Positions 24,933-31,810 of a DNA stretch of 64,000 bases are shown in pieces. The stretch's first letter is position 1. Each line of letters begins with the position of its first letter. The notes below the pieces were generated by a model. The model did not search any database. It was not told where the DNA came from and saw only the letters and a program-made list of their open reading frames with translations. The DNA is from Lunularia cruciata (lineage: Eukaryota > Streptophyta > Marchantiopsida > Lunulariales > Lunulariaceae), in NCBI GenBank assembly GCA_948567375.1, contig CAOYZS010000043.1:59348-123347 (forward strand). Direction: 5' to 3'. The position numbers and the translations under genes are program-made.

Positions 24933-25501
24933 TGCCGAAACTCAGCTTCAGGAGAAAGGGCCACGGCCTCTATCCATCAGACGACGTGACGATGGACTGG
25001 CTCTCCGAGGTTCAGCAGGGCATCGATATCATCGGCGACCTGCGCGTCCCACGGAATGCGAAGAACCATCGTCACCTGTTCGCCATCCTGAAGGAGGCCG
25101 CCGACAATATCGACGGCTTCGCGACGGTGGAGGATCTGATGGAATTCCTGAAGCTGGAAACGGGCATGTTCAAGGTCCGCTCAGCTGGCGTCAAAACCAC
25201 GCTGAGCGGATCGAAGATCGACATGCAGGTCATCACCTATGAATCGCTGAACTTCGAAAGCATGGACGAGGTGCGCTTCAAGCGGGTCAAGCAGCGCTGG
25301 TTATGGGTTCTTTACGAGAAGTTCGGCTTCGAGCCGAGCGAACTTGAGGAGCGCGCGCTCAGCCAGCTCGCTGCCTACGGCGCACCTGAAAAGAGGATGA
25401 GGAATGAAAGACCCAAGGAAACACACGGAAGCGCACCTGACGTTCATCAGGACGCTCCCCTGCCTCGTGACAGGCAGGGAACCGACCGTCGAGATCGTTG
25501 A
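24932..25501 (+). CDS. DUF1367-like phage protein
   Basis: 189 residues; ATG overlaps the ERF stop as TGATG. LRVPRNAKNHRHLFAILKEA resembles the RN..HR core of DUF1367 proteins, which sit near nin-region recombination genes; function unknown. The last ~33 residues overlap the next gene in another frame and look Arg/Asp/Pro-rich. Confidence 0.55.
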   Translation: MPKLSFRRKGHGLYPSDDVTMDWLSEVQQGIDIIGDLRVPRNAKNHRHLFAILKEAADNIDGFATVEDLMEFLKLETGMFKVRSAGVKTTLSGSKIDMQVITYESLNFESMDEVRFKRVKQRWLWVLYEKFGFEPSELEERALSQLAAYGAPEKRMRNERPKETHGSAPDVHQDAPLPRDRQGTDRRDR

Positions 25502-25784
25502 GGCGGCGCATATCCGCTACGGCCGGATCGAGTACGGCAAGCGCGAGACAGGGAAGGCCGAGAAGCCGCATGATCAATGGGTGGTGCCTCTGTCTCAATC
25601 CGCCCATCGATCGCAGCACGGCGGCAGCGAGGAGGCGTTCTGGGATAGATACAAGATCGACCCCCTGATCGTCGCTGCGATGCTCTGGCTACATACAGGA
25701 AACGAGCAGGCCGCACGGTCTGTCATTGCAGCCGCGACGAACGGCTTTCACCAAGGAGAATACCGTGGCCCTGACGAATTCTGA
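25404..25784 (+). CDS. Putative HNH-fold nuclease (DUF968/DUF1364-like)
   Basis: 126 residues. VEAAHIRYGR, KPHDQWVVPLS and HRSQHGGSEEAFW follow the AHIR...PL..HH...H...FW pattern of small phage HNH nucleases in recombination regions. Only one Cys (PCLVTG) is kept where relatives usually have a zinc CxxC. AAGAGGATGAGGA precedes the ATG. Nuclease activity is inferred. Confidence 0.6.
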   Translation: MKDPRKHTEAHLTFIRTLPCLVTGREPTVEIVEAAHIRYGRIEYGKRETGKAEKPHDQWVVPLSQSAHRSQHGGSEEAFWDRYKIDPLIVAAMLWLHTGNEQAARSVIAAATNGFHQGEYRGPDEF

Positions 25785-26007
25785 GATCGATATCCTTCGC
25801 TTCATCCAGAAGAACGGCGAGACGACACCGCGCCAGTTCATCGACGGCTCGCCGGAATACGACGGCACGAAGACCGTCGCGATCCGCACGGCGATGACCC
25901 GGCTGGCGGAGCAGGGCTTCCTCACCGCCAGCGAGGGCTGGATCAAGAGGTATCACATCAGCAAGAAGATGCACGGCGTCGACTTCAGGGCGCTTGGAAA
26001 GATCTGA
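25765..26007 (+). CDS. Small winged-helix protein (80 aa), GTG start
   Basis: GTG at 25765 is picked by AAGGAG nine bases upstream and gives VALTNSEIDILRFIQKNG. The pattern of three helices followed by LAEQGFLTASEGWIKRYHIS (beta wing) is that of a winged helix. It could be a local regulator or replication accessory. Confidence 0.6.
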   Translation: MALTNSEIDILRFIQKNGETTPRQFIDGSPEYDGTKTVAIRTAMTRLAEQGFLTASEGWIKRYHISKKMHGVDFRALGKI

Positions 26008-26008
26008 C

Positions 26009-26410
26009 ATGCCTCAGCTCGCAAACCAGTTCACGCCGAACTGCCCCGAATGCAGCAAGCCGTGCAGCCTCGTCGACGGGAAGGCGATCTATTATTTCCG
26101 CAAGGAGCTGCACAAGGAGAAGTTCTACGTCTGCACCCGGCACAACACCCAGGTCATGTGCTTCCCCGGAACCTTGAAGCCGATGGGCCGGCCAGCTGAC
26201 GGGACGCTGCGCGAAGAGCGTGAATTCGTTCAGGAGGTGGTCGAGAAGCTGATCGACAAGAAGATCCGCAAGGACAAGATCTCGCGACAGGAAGCCGAGG
26301 CGGCGGCCTGGAAGTGGGTGTCAAAGATCTGCGGCAAGAAGGTCAAGTTCGCCGAGCAGATGGACATCCCCGAGATGACGAAGGCGATACCTGAGCTGAG
26401 GAGGTTCTGA
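26009..26410 (+). CDS. DUF3268-like zinc-finger protein
   Basis: 133 residues: CPECSKPCSLVDG (CxxC), then FYVCTRHNTQVMC, then GTLKPMGRPADGTLREERE, the layout of DUF3268 with its zinc finger and LR..R helix. Role unknown; nucleic-acid binding is likely. Ends TGATG with the next gene. Confidence 0.6.
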   Translation: MPQLANQFTPNCPECSKPCSLVDGKAIYYFRKELHKEKFYVCTRHNTQVMCFPGTLKPMGRPADGTLREEREFVQEVVEKLIDKKIRKDKISRQEAEAAAWKWVSKICGKKVKFAEQMDIPEMTKAIPELRRF

Positions 26411-26658
26411 TGGCGTTCAAGATTTCAATGACGTGCGATACACCGCTCAACGATCGGGCTTCCGCTGGCGCGCATTCCGCCGAGCGGTGCAGATCCGACA
26501 CGGCCGAAAACGTCATGATCGTCTTCGAGAAGATGGACGTGAGTTACGTTCCGTGGGCAGCGAAAGACGTCCTGCGGCTTGGTCATGCGATGGGATGGCG
26601 GCGCGAAGGCAACACAATCATCTGCCCTGGGTGCCTCGTGCATCGAGCGCGAAAGTAA
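26410..26658 (+). CDS. Small hypothetical protein with C-terminal Cys pair (82 aa)
   Basis: ATG overlaps the preceding TGA. TIICPGCLVHRARK at the C-terminus has one CxxC. WAAKDVLRLGHAMGWRREGN precedes it. Function unknown. Confidence 0.5.
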   Translation: MAFKISMTCDTPLNDRASAGAHSAERCRSDTAENVMIVFEKMDVSYVPWAAKDVLRLGHAMGWRREGNTIICPGCLVHRARK

Positions 26659-26669
26659 GGAGAGAGACA

Positions 26670-27779
26670 TTGGCATTTACCGACCAGCAGAACGAGGCCC
26701 TGAAGAAGGTCGAGGAGTGGTTCAAGACCGGCTCCGAGCAGGTCTATCGCGTGTTCGGATACGCCGGCACAGGCAAGACGACGCTCGCGAAATTCTTCGC
26801 CGAGAACATCGACGGCATCGTCCAGTACGGCGCTTTCACCGGGAAGGCCTGTCAGGTTCTCCGGAACAAGGGCTGCAACAATGCCAGGACCATCCACTCG
26901 ATGATCTACAAGGCGGAGCGCATGCCTGACGGAAACGTCAAGTTCGTCTTCAACACCGAGAGCCCGATCCGATATTGCAAGCTGATCATCCTCGACGAGG
27001 TGTCGATGGTTGGAGAAGAGCTGGCGAAGGATCTCCTGAAATACGGGAAGAAGATCTTGGTTCTCGGAGACCCGGCGCAACTCCCGCCCGTCAAGTCCGA
27101 AGGCTATTTCACCAATGTCGATCCAGACGTCATGCTGACAGAGGTGCATCGGCAGGCGGCCGAAAACCCGATCCTGAAGCTGTCCATGGAAATCCGCGAA
27201 GGGAAGCGCATCCGCATCGGCGACTACGGCGCGCTGAAGATCGTCCGGCCCGGCGAGCTTTCCGTGCGTGAGGTGCTGGCGTTCGATCAGATCATTTGCG
27301 GAAAGAACGCCTCTCGCGATGGCTACAACAAGCGTATCCGGAAGCTGAGAGGTTTCGAGGGGATCTTCCCGAACCCGGAAGAAAAACTGATCTGCCTGAA
27401 GAACGACAGCACGAACGGCCTGTTCAACGGTCAGATGTGGTCCGTCACGGAGATGAACCAGATGGAAGGCAAGGATCAGGAGAAGGGTGTCGCCTGCCTG
27501 GAGTTCTATCTGAAGTCGCTCGATGACGAAGGCCTCGTCCATTGCGAAGTTCTGAAGGAGAACTTCACCGGAGGGATGAAGGACATCCCATGGCACCAGA
27601 AGATCGGCTTCAACGAATTCGACTACGGCTACGCGATCACATGCCATAAAAGTCAGGGTTCATCTTGGCAGAATGTTCTGCTATTTGATGAGAGCTACGT
27701 GTTTCGTGATGACGCGAAACGCTGGCTATACACTGCGGTAACACGGGCTTCAGAGAGGCTGACGATAGTCACATCATGA
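26670..27779 (+). CDS. RecD/Dda-like SF1 helicase, TTG start
   Basis: 369 residues starting LAFTDQQNEALKKVEEW. TTG at 26670 has AAGGAG seven bases upstream; the open frame upstream lacks helicase sequence. Walker A GYAGTGKTT (30-38), Walker B LIILDEVSM (D109-E110), motif III LGDPAQLPPV, and C-terminal CHKSQGSSWQNV and YTAVTRASERL match the RecD/TraA/Dda group of 5'-3' helicases. Likely acts in recombination or replication restart. The stop overlaps the HNH gene as ATGA. Confidence 0.85.
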   Translation: MAFTDQQNEALKKVEEWFKTGSEQVYRVFGYAGTGKTTLAKFFAENIDGIVQYGAFTGKACQVLRNKGCNNARTIHSMIYKAERMPDGNVKFVFNTESPIRYCKLIILDEVSMVGEELAKDLLKYGKKILVLGDPAQLPPVKSEGYFTNVDPDVMLTEVHRQAAENPILKLSMEIREGKRIRIGDYGALKIVRPGELSVREVLAFDQIICGKNASRDGYNKRIRKLRGFEGIFPNPEEKLICLKNDSTNGLFNGQMWSVTEMNQMEGKDQEKGVACLEFYLKSLDDEGLVHCEVLKENFTGGMKDIPWHQKIGFNEFDYGYAITCHKSQGSSWQNVLLFDESYVFRDDAKRWLYTAVTRASERLTIVTS

Positions 27780-28270
27780 ACCAGACGACGAGCGATATGT
27801 CAGGAAAGATTTTTGGCCGCCTGACCGGTATCAAGAGAACCGGGACCAGCAAACACAAAAAGCCTATCTGGCTGTTTCGGTGTGAGTGCGGTGTCGAAAA
27901 AGACATCGTTGGTGAAGCGGTCAGGTCTGGCCTTGTTCAATCGTGCGGCTGCTTCAACAGGGAAAAATCAAAAGCCTTGGCGACGACGCACGGAATGAAG
28001 GGGACCAAGGAATACATAGCTTGGAAAGGAGCGAAGACGCGCTGCTACAATCCGGCCTATCAGCATTTCCATCGATACGGCGGTCGAGGGATTTTCATGT
28101 GCGACGAATGGCTCAACTCGTTTGAAACATTCTATCGCGACATGGGAGATTGCCCTGAAGGCCTGACGCTCGACCGAAGGGATAATGACGGCCCATATGC
28201 AGCGTGGAATTGCAGATGGGCCACAAGGAGTGAGCAGGCTCTGAACAGAGCCAAGCGCCCGAAGAAATAA
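27776..28270 (+). CDS. HNH/AP2-type endonuclease-like protein
   Basis: 164 residues. Ends with the signature YGGRGIFMCDEWLNSFETF ... LTLDRRDNDGPYAAWNCRWATRSEQALN, typical of phage HNH proteins related to homing endonucleases. The N-terminal GRLTGIKRTG and CECGVEKDI ... SCGCF part is the usual Cys-rich DNA-binding lead-in. It follows the helicase with a four-base overlap, consistent with a mobile gene settled next to a conserved gene. A second member is nested in the giant gene at 44633-45211. Confidence 0.75.
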   Translation: MNQTTSDMSGKIFGRLTGIKRTGTSKHKKPIWLFRCECGVEKDIVGEAVRSGLVQSCGCFNREKSKALATTHGMKGTKEYIAWKGAKTRCYNPAYQHFHRYGGRGIFMCDEWLNSFETFYRDMGDCPEGLTLDRRDNDGPYAAWNCRWATRSEQALNRAKRPKK

Positions 28271-28295
28271 AAGCATCACAATACGGAGAGAGAAA

Positions 28296-29045
28296 ATGAA
28301 GAAACTGACATCTGAGACCATAGGTCTTCTTTCGCTTCTGTCGATCAACGGAAGCTACGTTACCATCGTCCAGCAGCTCGATCGCAAGCAGTATACGGAC
28401 CTGAACAAGGTTCTCGAAGCCTGCGGTGGAAAGTGGAAAAGGTCGGCGAAGGCGCATGTCTTCCTGGAAGATCCGACCGACATCCTCGATACCGTCATGA
28501 CGACCGGCGAGGTTGCCAACAAGAAGAAAGATCTCGACCAGTTCGATAGCCCAGCTGACGTCGTCGACATCGTGATCGATGCGGCTGAGATCGAGGAAGG
28601 GATGAAAGTCCTGGAGCCGAGTGCCGGCCTTGGAAATCTGGCGAAGCCGGCGGCAGACCTTGGTGCGTTCCTCACGCTGATCGAAAAAGACGAGGAGCGT
28701 TACGCCGCCCTTCGCCAGATGGCAGGACTCGGCCCCGCATCCGTTTCCAATTCCGATTTCCTTCAGGTCAATTCTGATGACCTGTTCGACCGCATCATCA
28801 TGAACCCGCCGTTCTCGCGCCAGCAGGATATCGATCACGTCCTGCATGCACTCACCTTCCTGCGGCGCGGCGGCCGGCTGGTGTCGGTGATGTCGAGCGC
28901 GGTCCTGCATAGGTCCAACAAGAAGACCGTCGAGTTCCGGCAGAAGATCCTGTCGATGGGCGGCACGATCCGCGCCCTGCCCGAAGGCAGCTTCAAAGCG
29001 TCTGGCACCAGCGTCAACACCGCGCTCCTCGTGGTGAATACATGA
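28296..29045 (+). CDS. N6-adenine DNA methyltransferase
   Basis: 249 residues. SAM-binding motif VLEPSAGLGNL (105-115) and catalytic NPPF (170-173) after FDRIIM. An N-terminal ~80-residue domain precedes the fold. Third methylase-type gene here, with the ParB-MTase and the 10968 gene. GGAGAGAGAAA precedes the ATG. It probably modifies phage DNA against restriction; target unknown. Confidence 0.82.
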   Translation: MKKLTSETIGLLSLLSINGSYVTIVQQLDRKQYTDLNKVLEACGGKWKRSAKAHVFLEDPTDILDTVMTTGEVANKKKDLDQFDSPADVVDIVIDAAEIEEGMKVLEPSAGLGNLAKPAADLGAFLTLIEKDEERYAALRQMAGLGPASVSNSDFLQVNSDDLFDRIIMNPPFSRQQDIDHVLHALTFLRRGGRLVSVMSSAVLHRSNKKTVEFRQKILSMGGTIRALPEGSFKASGTSVNTALLVVNT

Positions 29046-29125
29046 ACTACCATCGAACCATCGCCTACCTGTGGTTCGCCTTCTGCATCGTCGTCATCCT
29101 GGCGGCGATCCTCCAACCTCTCTGA
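29042..29125 (+). CDS. Tiny membrane peptide (27 aa)
   Basis: ATG overlaps the methyltransferase stop as ATGA; product MNYHRTIAYLWFAFCIVVI... is one transmembrane helix. SD weak. Real expression is plausible because of the coupling but not certain. Confidence 0.4.
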   Translation: MNYHRTIAYLWFAFCIVVILAAILQPL

Positions 29126-29137
29126 AAGGGAAACCTT

Positions 29138-29743
29138 ATGACTATCGTAGCATTCAAGAATGGCACCATGGCCGCTGACCGACAGATCAGCTTCGGCGAC
29201 ACGAAGACCGTCAGCGGCCACCCGAAGATCGCAAAGGATGAGAATGGCGTTTTGTACGGCGTAGCCGGCGACACCTCCAAGGTCGGAGCGATCATCAAGG
29301 CCGTTCAACTTCAGGCTCAGACTGGTGGCGCAGTCACCTTGCCAATGCCTCAGATGACGAAGGAAGGGGAGAGCGACGCTTCTCTTCTGGTGGCCTATCC
29401 TGACGGTCGCCTGCGCTTGATCAGAAATTTCCATGGATGGATCGATGAAACTATCCTTGATGGGAATCTCTACTTCGCCATCGGCAATGGCTCTGATTTC
29501 GCCATGGGTGCGATGTGGGCTGGCGCGAGCGCCTACGGTGCGGCGGAGGCCGCTTGCGCACACGATATCTACTGTGGCGGCCAGATTGACGTCTTGTCTC
29601 ATGACTCCGGATATCCCGCTTCCAAAGACTTCCGCCACAAGGAAGTGCGGGAAAGTGTCGTCGTGACGTCTGATCATCATCGAGATCTGATCGAGCTTGG
29701 TCTGATGGACCGGAGCGAACGCATCGTCCGCGACGGCTTCTAA
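29138..29743 (+). CDS. HslV/proteasome-beta-like Ntn hydrolase family protein
   Basis: 201 residues. The N-terminus MTIVAFKNGTMAADRQ parallels HslV, with Thr2 in the place of the catalytic N-terminal Thr once Met is removed, D14 near the HslV Asp, and GVLYGVAGDTSK as the following core. Further on IGNGSDFAMGAMWAGASA matches the proteasome fold. Phages of this kind carry such genes without a cognate HslU; the role (virion maturation, host interference) is unknown. AAAGGGAAACCTT upstream. Confidence 0.65.
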   Translation: MTIVAFKNGTMAADRQISFGDTKTVSGHPKIAKDENGVLYGVAGDTSKVGAIIKAVQLQAQTGGAVTLPMPQMTKEGESDASLLVAYPDGRLRLIRNFHGWIDETILDGNLYFAIGNGSDFAMGAMWAGASAYGAAEAACAHDIYCGGQIDVLSHDSGYPASKDFRHKEVRESVVVTSDHHRDLIELGLMDRSERIVRDGF

Positions 29744-29760
29744 CCCAAGGAGAAAACGAG

Positions 29761-30216
29761 ATGCGCCCGATCCAAGAAGTCGATATCGATGACCCGTCGG
29801 GCGTGTCCTGCCTGCGCTGCGAGTTGACGCTGCTCTCCGGCTACAGCCTGCGCACCCACTTCCATGATCGCAAAGGCCGCCGCGCCATGCGAGTGATCGA
29901 GCTGGACAGCGAAGGGTGCAGCCGTAAATGGTCCGGCCGCCACCTCTCCCACGACGGTCACGTCATCCGCGAAGATGGCAAGGGTCATCCCTTCATCACC
30001 TGTGACGAATGCGGCGCGACCAACGTGTTCGGGCTCAATGCAGTGGGTGGTCTTTACATCCAGGTCTTCGGGCGCTCCGAGCCTGATATCCGTTTTCTCG
30101 AAATGAAGGAGGCCGCCAATGTCCAAGCTGAAAACGAGCGAGCTGGTCGAGTGGCTGACGAAGCAGATCCGGATGAAGACGGACTGGCTGGAGACGCACC
30201 GGGAACGCCGGCCTGA
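29761..30216 (+). CDS. Hypothetical Cys-motif protein (151 aa)
   Basis: AAGGAGAAAACGAG precedes the ATG. CLRC near residue 17 and CDEC near residue 80 could form a split zinc site. The C-terminal ~33 residues overlap the next gene in another frame and are Ala/Asp/Glu-rich. Function unknown. Confidence 0.55.
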   Translation: MRPIQEVDIDDPSGVSCLRCELTLLSGYSLRTHFHDRKGRRAMRVIELDSEGCSRKWSGRHLSHDGHVIREDGKGHPFITCDECGATNVFGLNAVGGLYIQVFGRSEPDIRFLEMKEAANVQAENERAGRVADEADPDEDGLAGDAPGTPA

Positions 30217-30511
30217 AATGGTCCGCTCCAAGGAGGACGCGCTCGACTGCCTGTGCGCCTTCCTGGAAGATTACTCCAAGCTGATCGGTATCGAGGCGAA
30301 GAGCAAGCGCCGGATCGTCAAGGTGATCGACCTCCTCGAATGGCTGGATGACGAGATCGAGGATCTGCGCATGTGGATCGCGAAGAAATCGAAGGGCTGG
30401 CCGGAAGACGATGTCGACGCCAAGCGCTTCAGTGCCAACGCATACCGGCAGATCCGGGACGACTACGAGGATATCTTGGCCGCCTACAAGGCAAGAAAAA
30501 ACCGGCCCTAA
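30119..30511 (+). CDS. Helical hypothetical protein (130 aa)
   Basis: AAGGAGG six bases before the ATG, inside the previous gene. Charged, almost wholly helical (MSKLKTSELVEWLTKQIRMK ...), ends KARKNRP; its stop lies in the loop of the terminator hairpin. Last gene of the plus operon. Function unknown. Confidence 0.6.
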   Translation: MSKLKTSELVEWLTKQIRMKTDWLETHRERRPEMVRSKEDALDCLCAFLEDYSKLIGIEAKSKRRIVKVIDLLEWLDDEIEDLRMWIAKKSKGWPEDDVDAKRFSANAYRQIRDDYEDILAAYKARKNRP

Positions 30512-30525
30512 TTAAAGGGCCGGTT
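30494..30525 (-). terminator. Intrinsic terminator, strongest for the minus strand
   Basis: AACCGGCCC / GGGCCGGTT stem around an AT-rich loop, followed on the minus strand by a run of T. It ends the secreted-protein transcript and may also stop the converging plus operon. Confidence 0.75.
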
Positions 30526-30563
30526 CTCGTAAGCTTGGAAGGAAGTTCATCCACGCCAGATTG

Positions 30564-30866
30564 TCAGCAGCGTCGCCTCATGTCACGCAGGCAATCGCGA
30601 TTGAGGCTGACACCCTTGTCTGCGGAGATCCGCGAGGCACCCAGAGTGTGGCGCGCGACGGCCGGCGTGGGAACGATAAACGACATGGCCTTCACAGTTT
30701 CCGCCAGTGCGACGATGCTGCCGGACGGGATCGAGTGTTCCTGGTCGGTCTGCATGACATGGATGCCGACATCGGTCATGGCGGCGGCCGGCGTGGCGAT
30801 ACTGAGGGCGGTGACGGCGAGGGAGGCGGCAATCGAGAGGGCGAAGAGAGTGAAGCGCTTGATCAT
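30564..30866 (-). CDS. Small secreted protein with signal peptide (100 aa)
   Basis: MIKRFTLFALSIAASLAVTA is a clear Sec signal: basic start, hydrophobic core, and a TPAAA cleavage site near residue 29. The mature ~70 residues include a C-terminal Arg/Cys segment (CLRDMRRRC; two Cys). GGAG seven bases before the ATG. With its own promoter (30910-30937) and terminator (30494-30525) it looks like a moron unit, a gene expressed independently of the lytic programme. Role unknown; periplasmic superinfection exclusion is one possibility. Confidence 0.6.
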   Translation of the reverse strand: MIKRFTLFALSIAASLAVTALSIATPAAAMTDVGIHVMQTDQEHSIPSGSIVALAETVKAMSFIVPTPAVARHTLGASRISADKGVSLNRDCLRDMRRRC

Positions 30867-30909
30867 CGGTGATCTCCGGTGAGGGTTTGGTCGTCGGTAG
30901 TCTGCCCCA

Positions 30910-30937
30910 ACCTTACTCGACCGGAGCGCCGTGTCAA
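30910..30937 (-). promoter_or_regulatory. Sigma-70-type promoter of the secreted-protein gene
   Basis: On the minus strand a perfect TTGACA (30937-30932), 16-base spacer and TAAGGT (30915-30910), a weak -10. The -35 directly follows the stop codon of the upstream membrane-protein gene. Confidence 0.45.
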
Positions 30938-31285
30938 TCAGATCAGCTTCCGGCTGCGCGCCATGTAGGTCGTCAGATCCCTGACCTCCTTTGTCAGATC
31001 CTTCACCTCTTCCGCCATCTCGCCGATCGATCGGCTGCTCTCCTCAAAACCACGGATGATCCTGTCGAAGTTCTTCTGCCCTGCTTCCGTCAGATCGTTG
31101 TGCCGCTCGATCGCCGTCGCCAGCTTGAAGATGGCCTGATTGTCCACCATCGCGGCGGCGACGACCGTCTCCTTTCCAGGTCCGGAGACCGGCGGCTCGC
31201 CTCTCTTGTAGCCGAAGTAGCCGAGCAATCCGACGAGGACGGTGACTATCCCTGCGGCGACGTCGGATGCGGATATCGATTCCAT
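30938..31285 (-). CDS. Membrane protein with coiled coil (115 aa)
   Basis: MESISASDVAAGIVTVLVGL: one N-terminal transmembrane segment (about 8-25), then a soluble helical part ending in a coiled coil (IGEMAEEVKDLTKEVRDLTT). AAGGAATTGAA precedes the ATG, which lies within the end of the previous gene. The topology resembles spanin inner-membrane subunits or holin partners; unproven. Confidence 0.55.
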   Translation of the reverse strand: MESISASDVAAGIVTVLVGLLGYFGYKRGEPPVSGPGKETVVAAAMVDNQAIFKLATAIERHNDLTEAGQKNFDRIIRGFEESSRSIGEMAEEVKDLTKEVRDLTTYMARSRKLI

Positions 31286-31749
31286 TTCAATTCCTTCTTT
31301 CGTTCTCCGTGAACCCGGATATCCGCCGCCGCCTTCCAGACGTTCACGCATTCGATCATGCACAAGGTCGAGCCGAAGGTCATCACCGTGAAGCCCCCGA
31401 GCCCGATGTAATATGAGACGGTGAAGCCCGTCGTAAACTGAACCCAGAACATCAGGCAGGCGGCCGACGCGATCGCCCGGAGGTGCGCTGAATACCGGAA
31501 CGCCTTGAATGTTCCGTTGACGCCGAGCGCGATCATCCGCGCCACGTAGCAGGCGAACAGGAACCACATCCACCTTTGCTCCGAACCCATCTCCTCCAGC
31601 GCGGCGTAGGCTCGCCCGGTCGAGAAGAGATCAGGCTGAGTGTAGAGGCCGAGCGTCATCATGCCGGCCGTGTATGCCATGATCCATTCGGTGGCGCGCG
31701 CTTTGAAGTGGCCCGCGATCCCTCCCCATATATCTCTGACGATGAGCAT
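31246..31749 (-). CDS. Multi-pass membrane protein (167 aa), holin candidate
   Basis: Start MLIVRDIWGGIAGHFKARAT with AGGA eight bases upstream. About four hydrophobic segments (near 22-37, 60-76, 88-105, 110-130) and a basic C-terminus. Located between tail fibre and small membrane genes; holin or other envelope function is possible by context only. Confidence 0.5.
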   Translation of the reverse strand: MLIVRDIWGGIAGHFKARATEWIMAYTAGMMTLGLYTQPDLFSTGRAYAALEEMGSEQRWMWFLFACYVARMIALGVNGTFKAFRYSAHLRAIASAACLMFWVQFTTGFTVSYYIGLGGFTVMTFGSTLCMIECVNVWKAAADIRVHGERKKELKWNRYPHPTSPQG

Positions 31750-31810
31750 GGTCGTTGTCCTGGGTTCGATTGATCGGTTCAATGGTAACTCTCTCGGATG
31801 CTGTTTCGTC

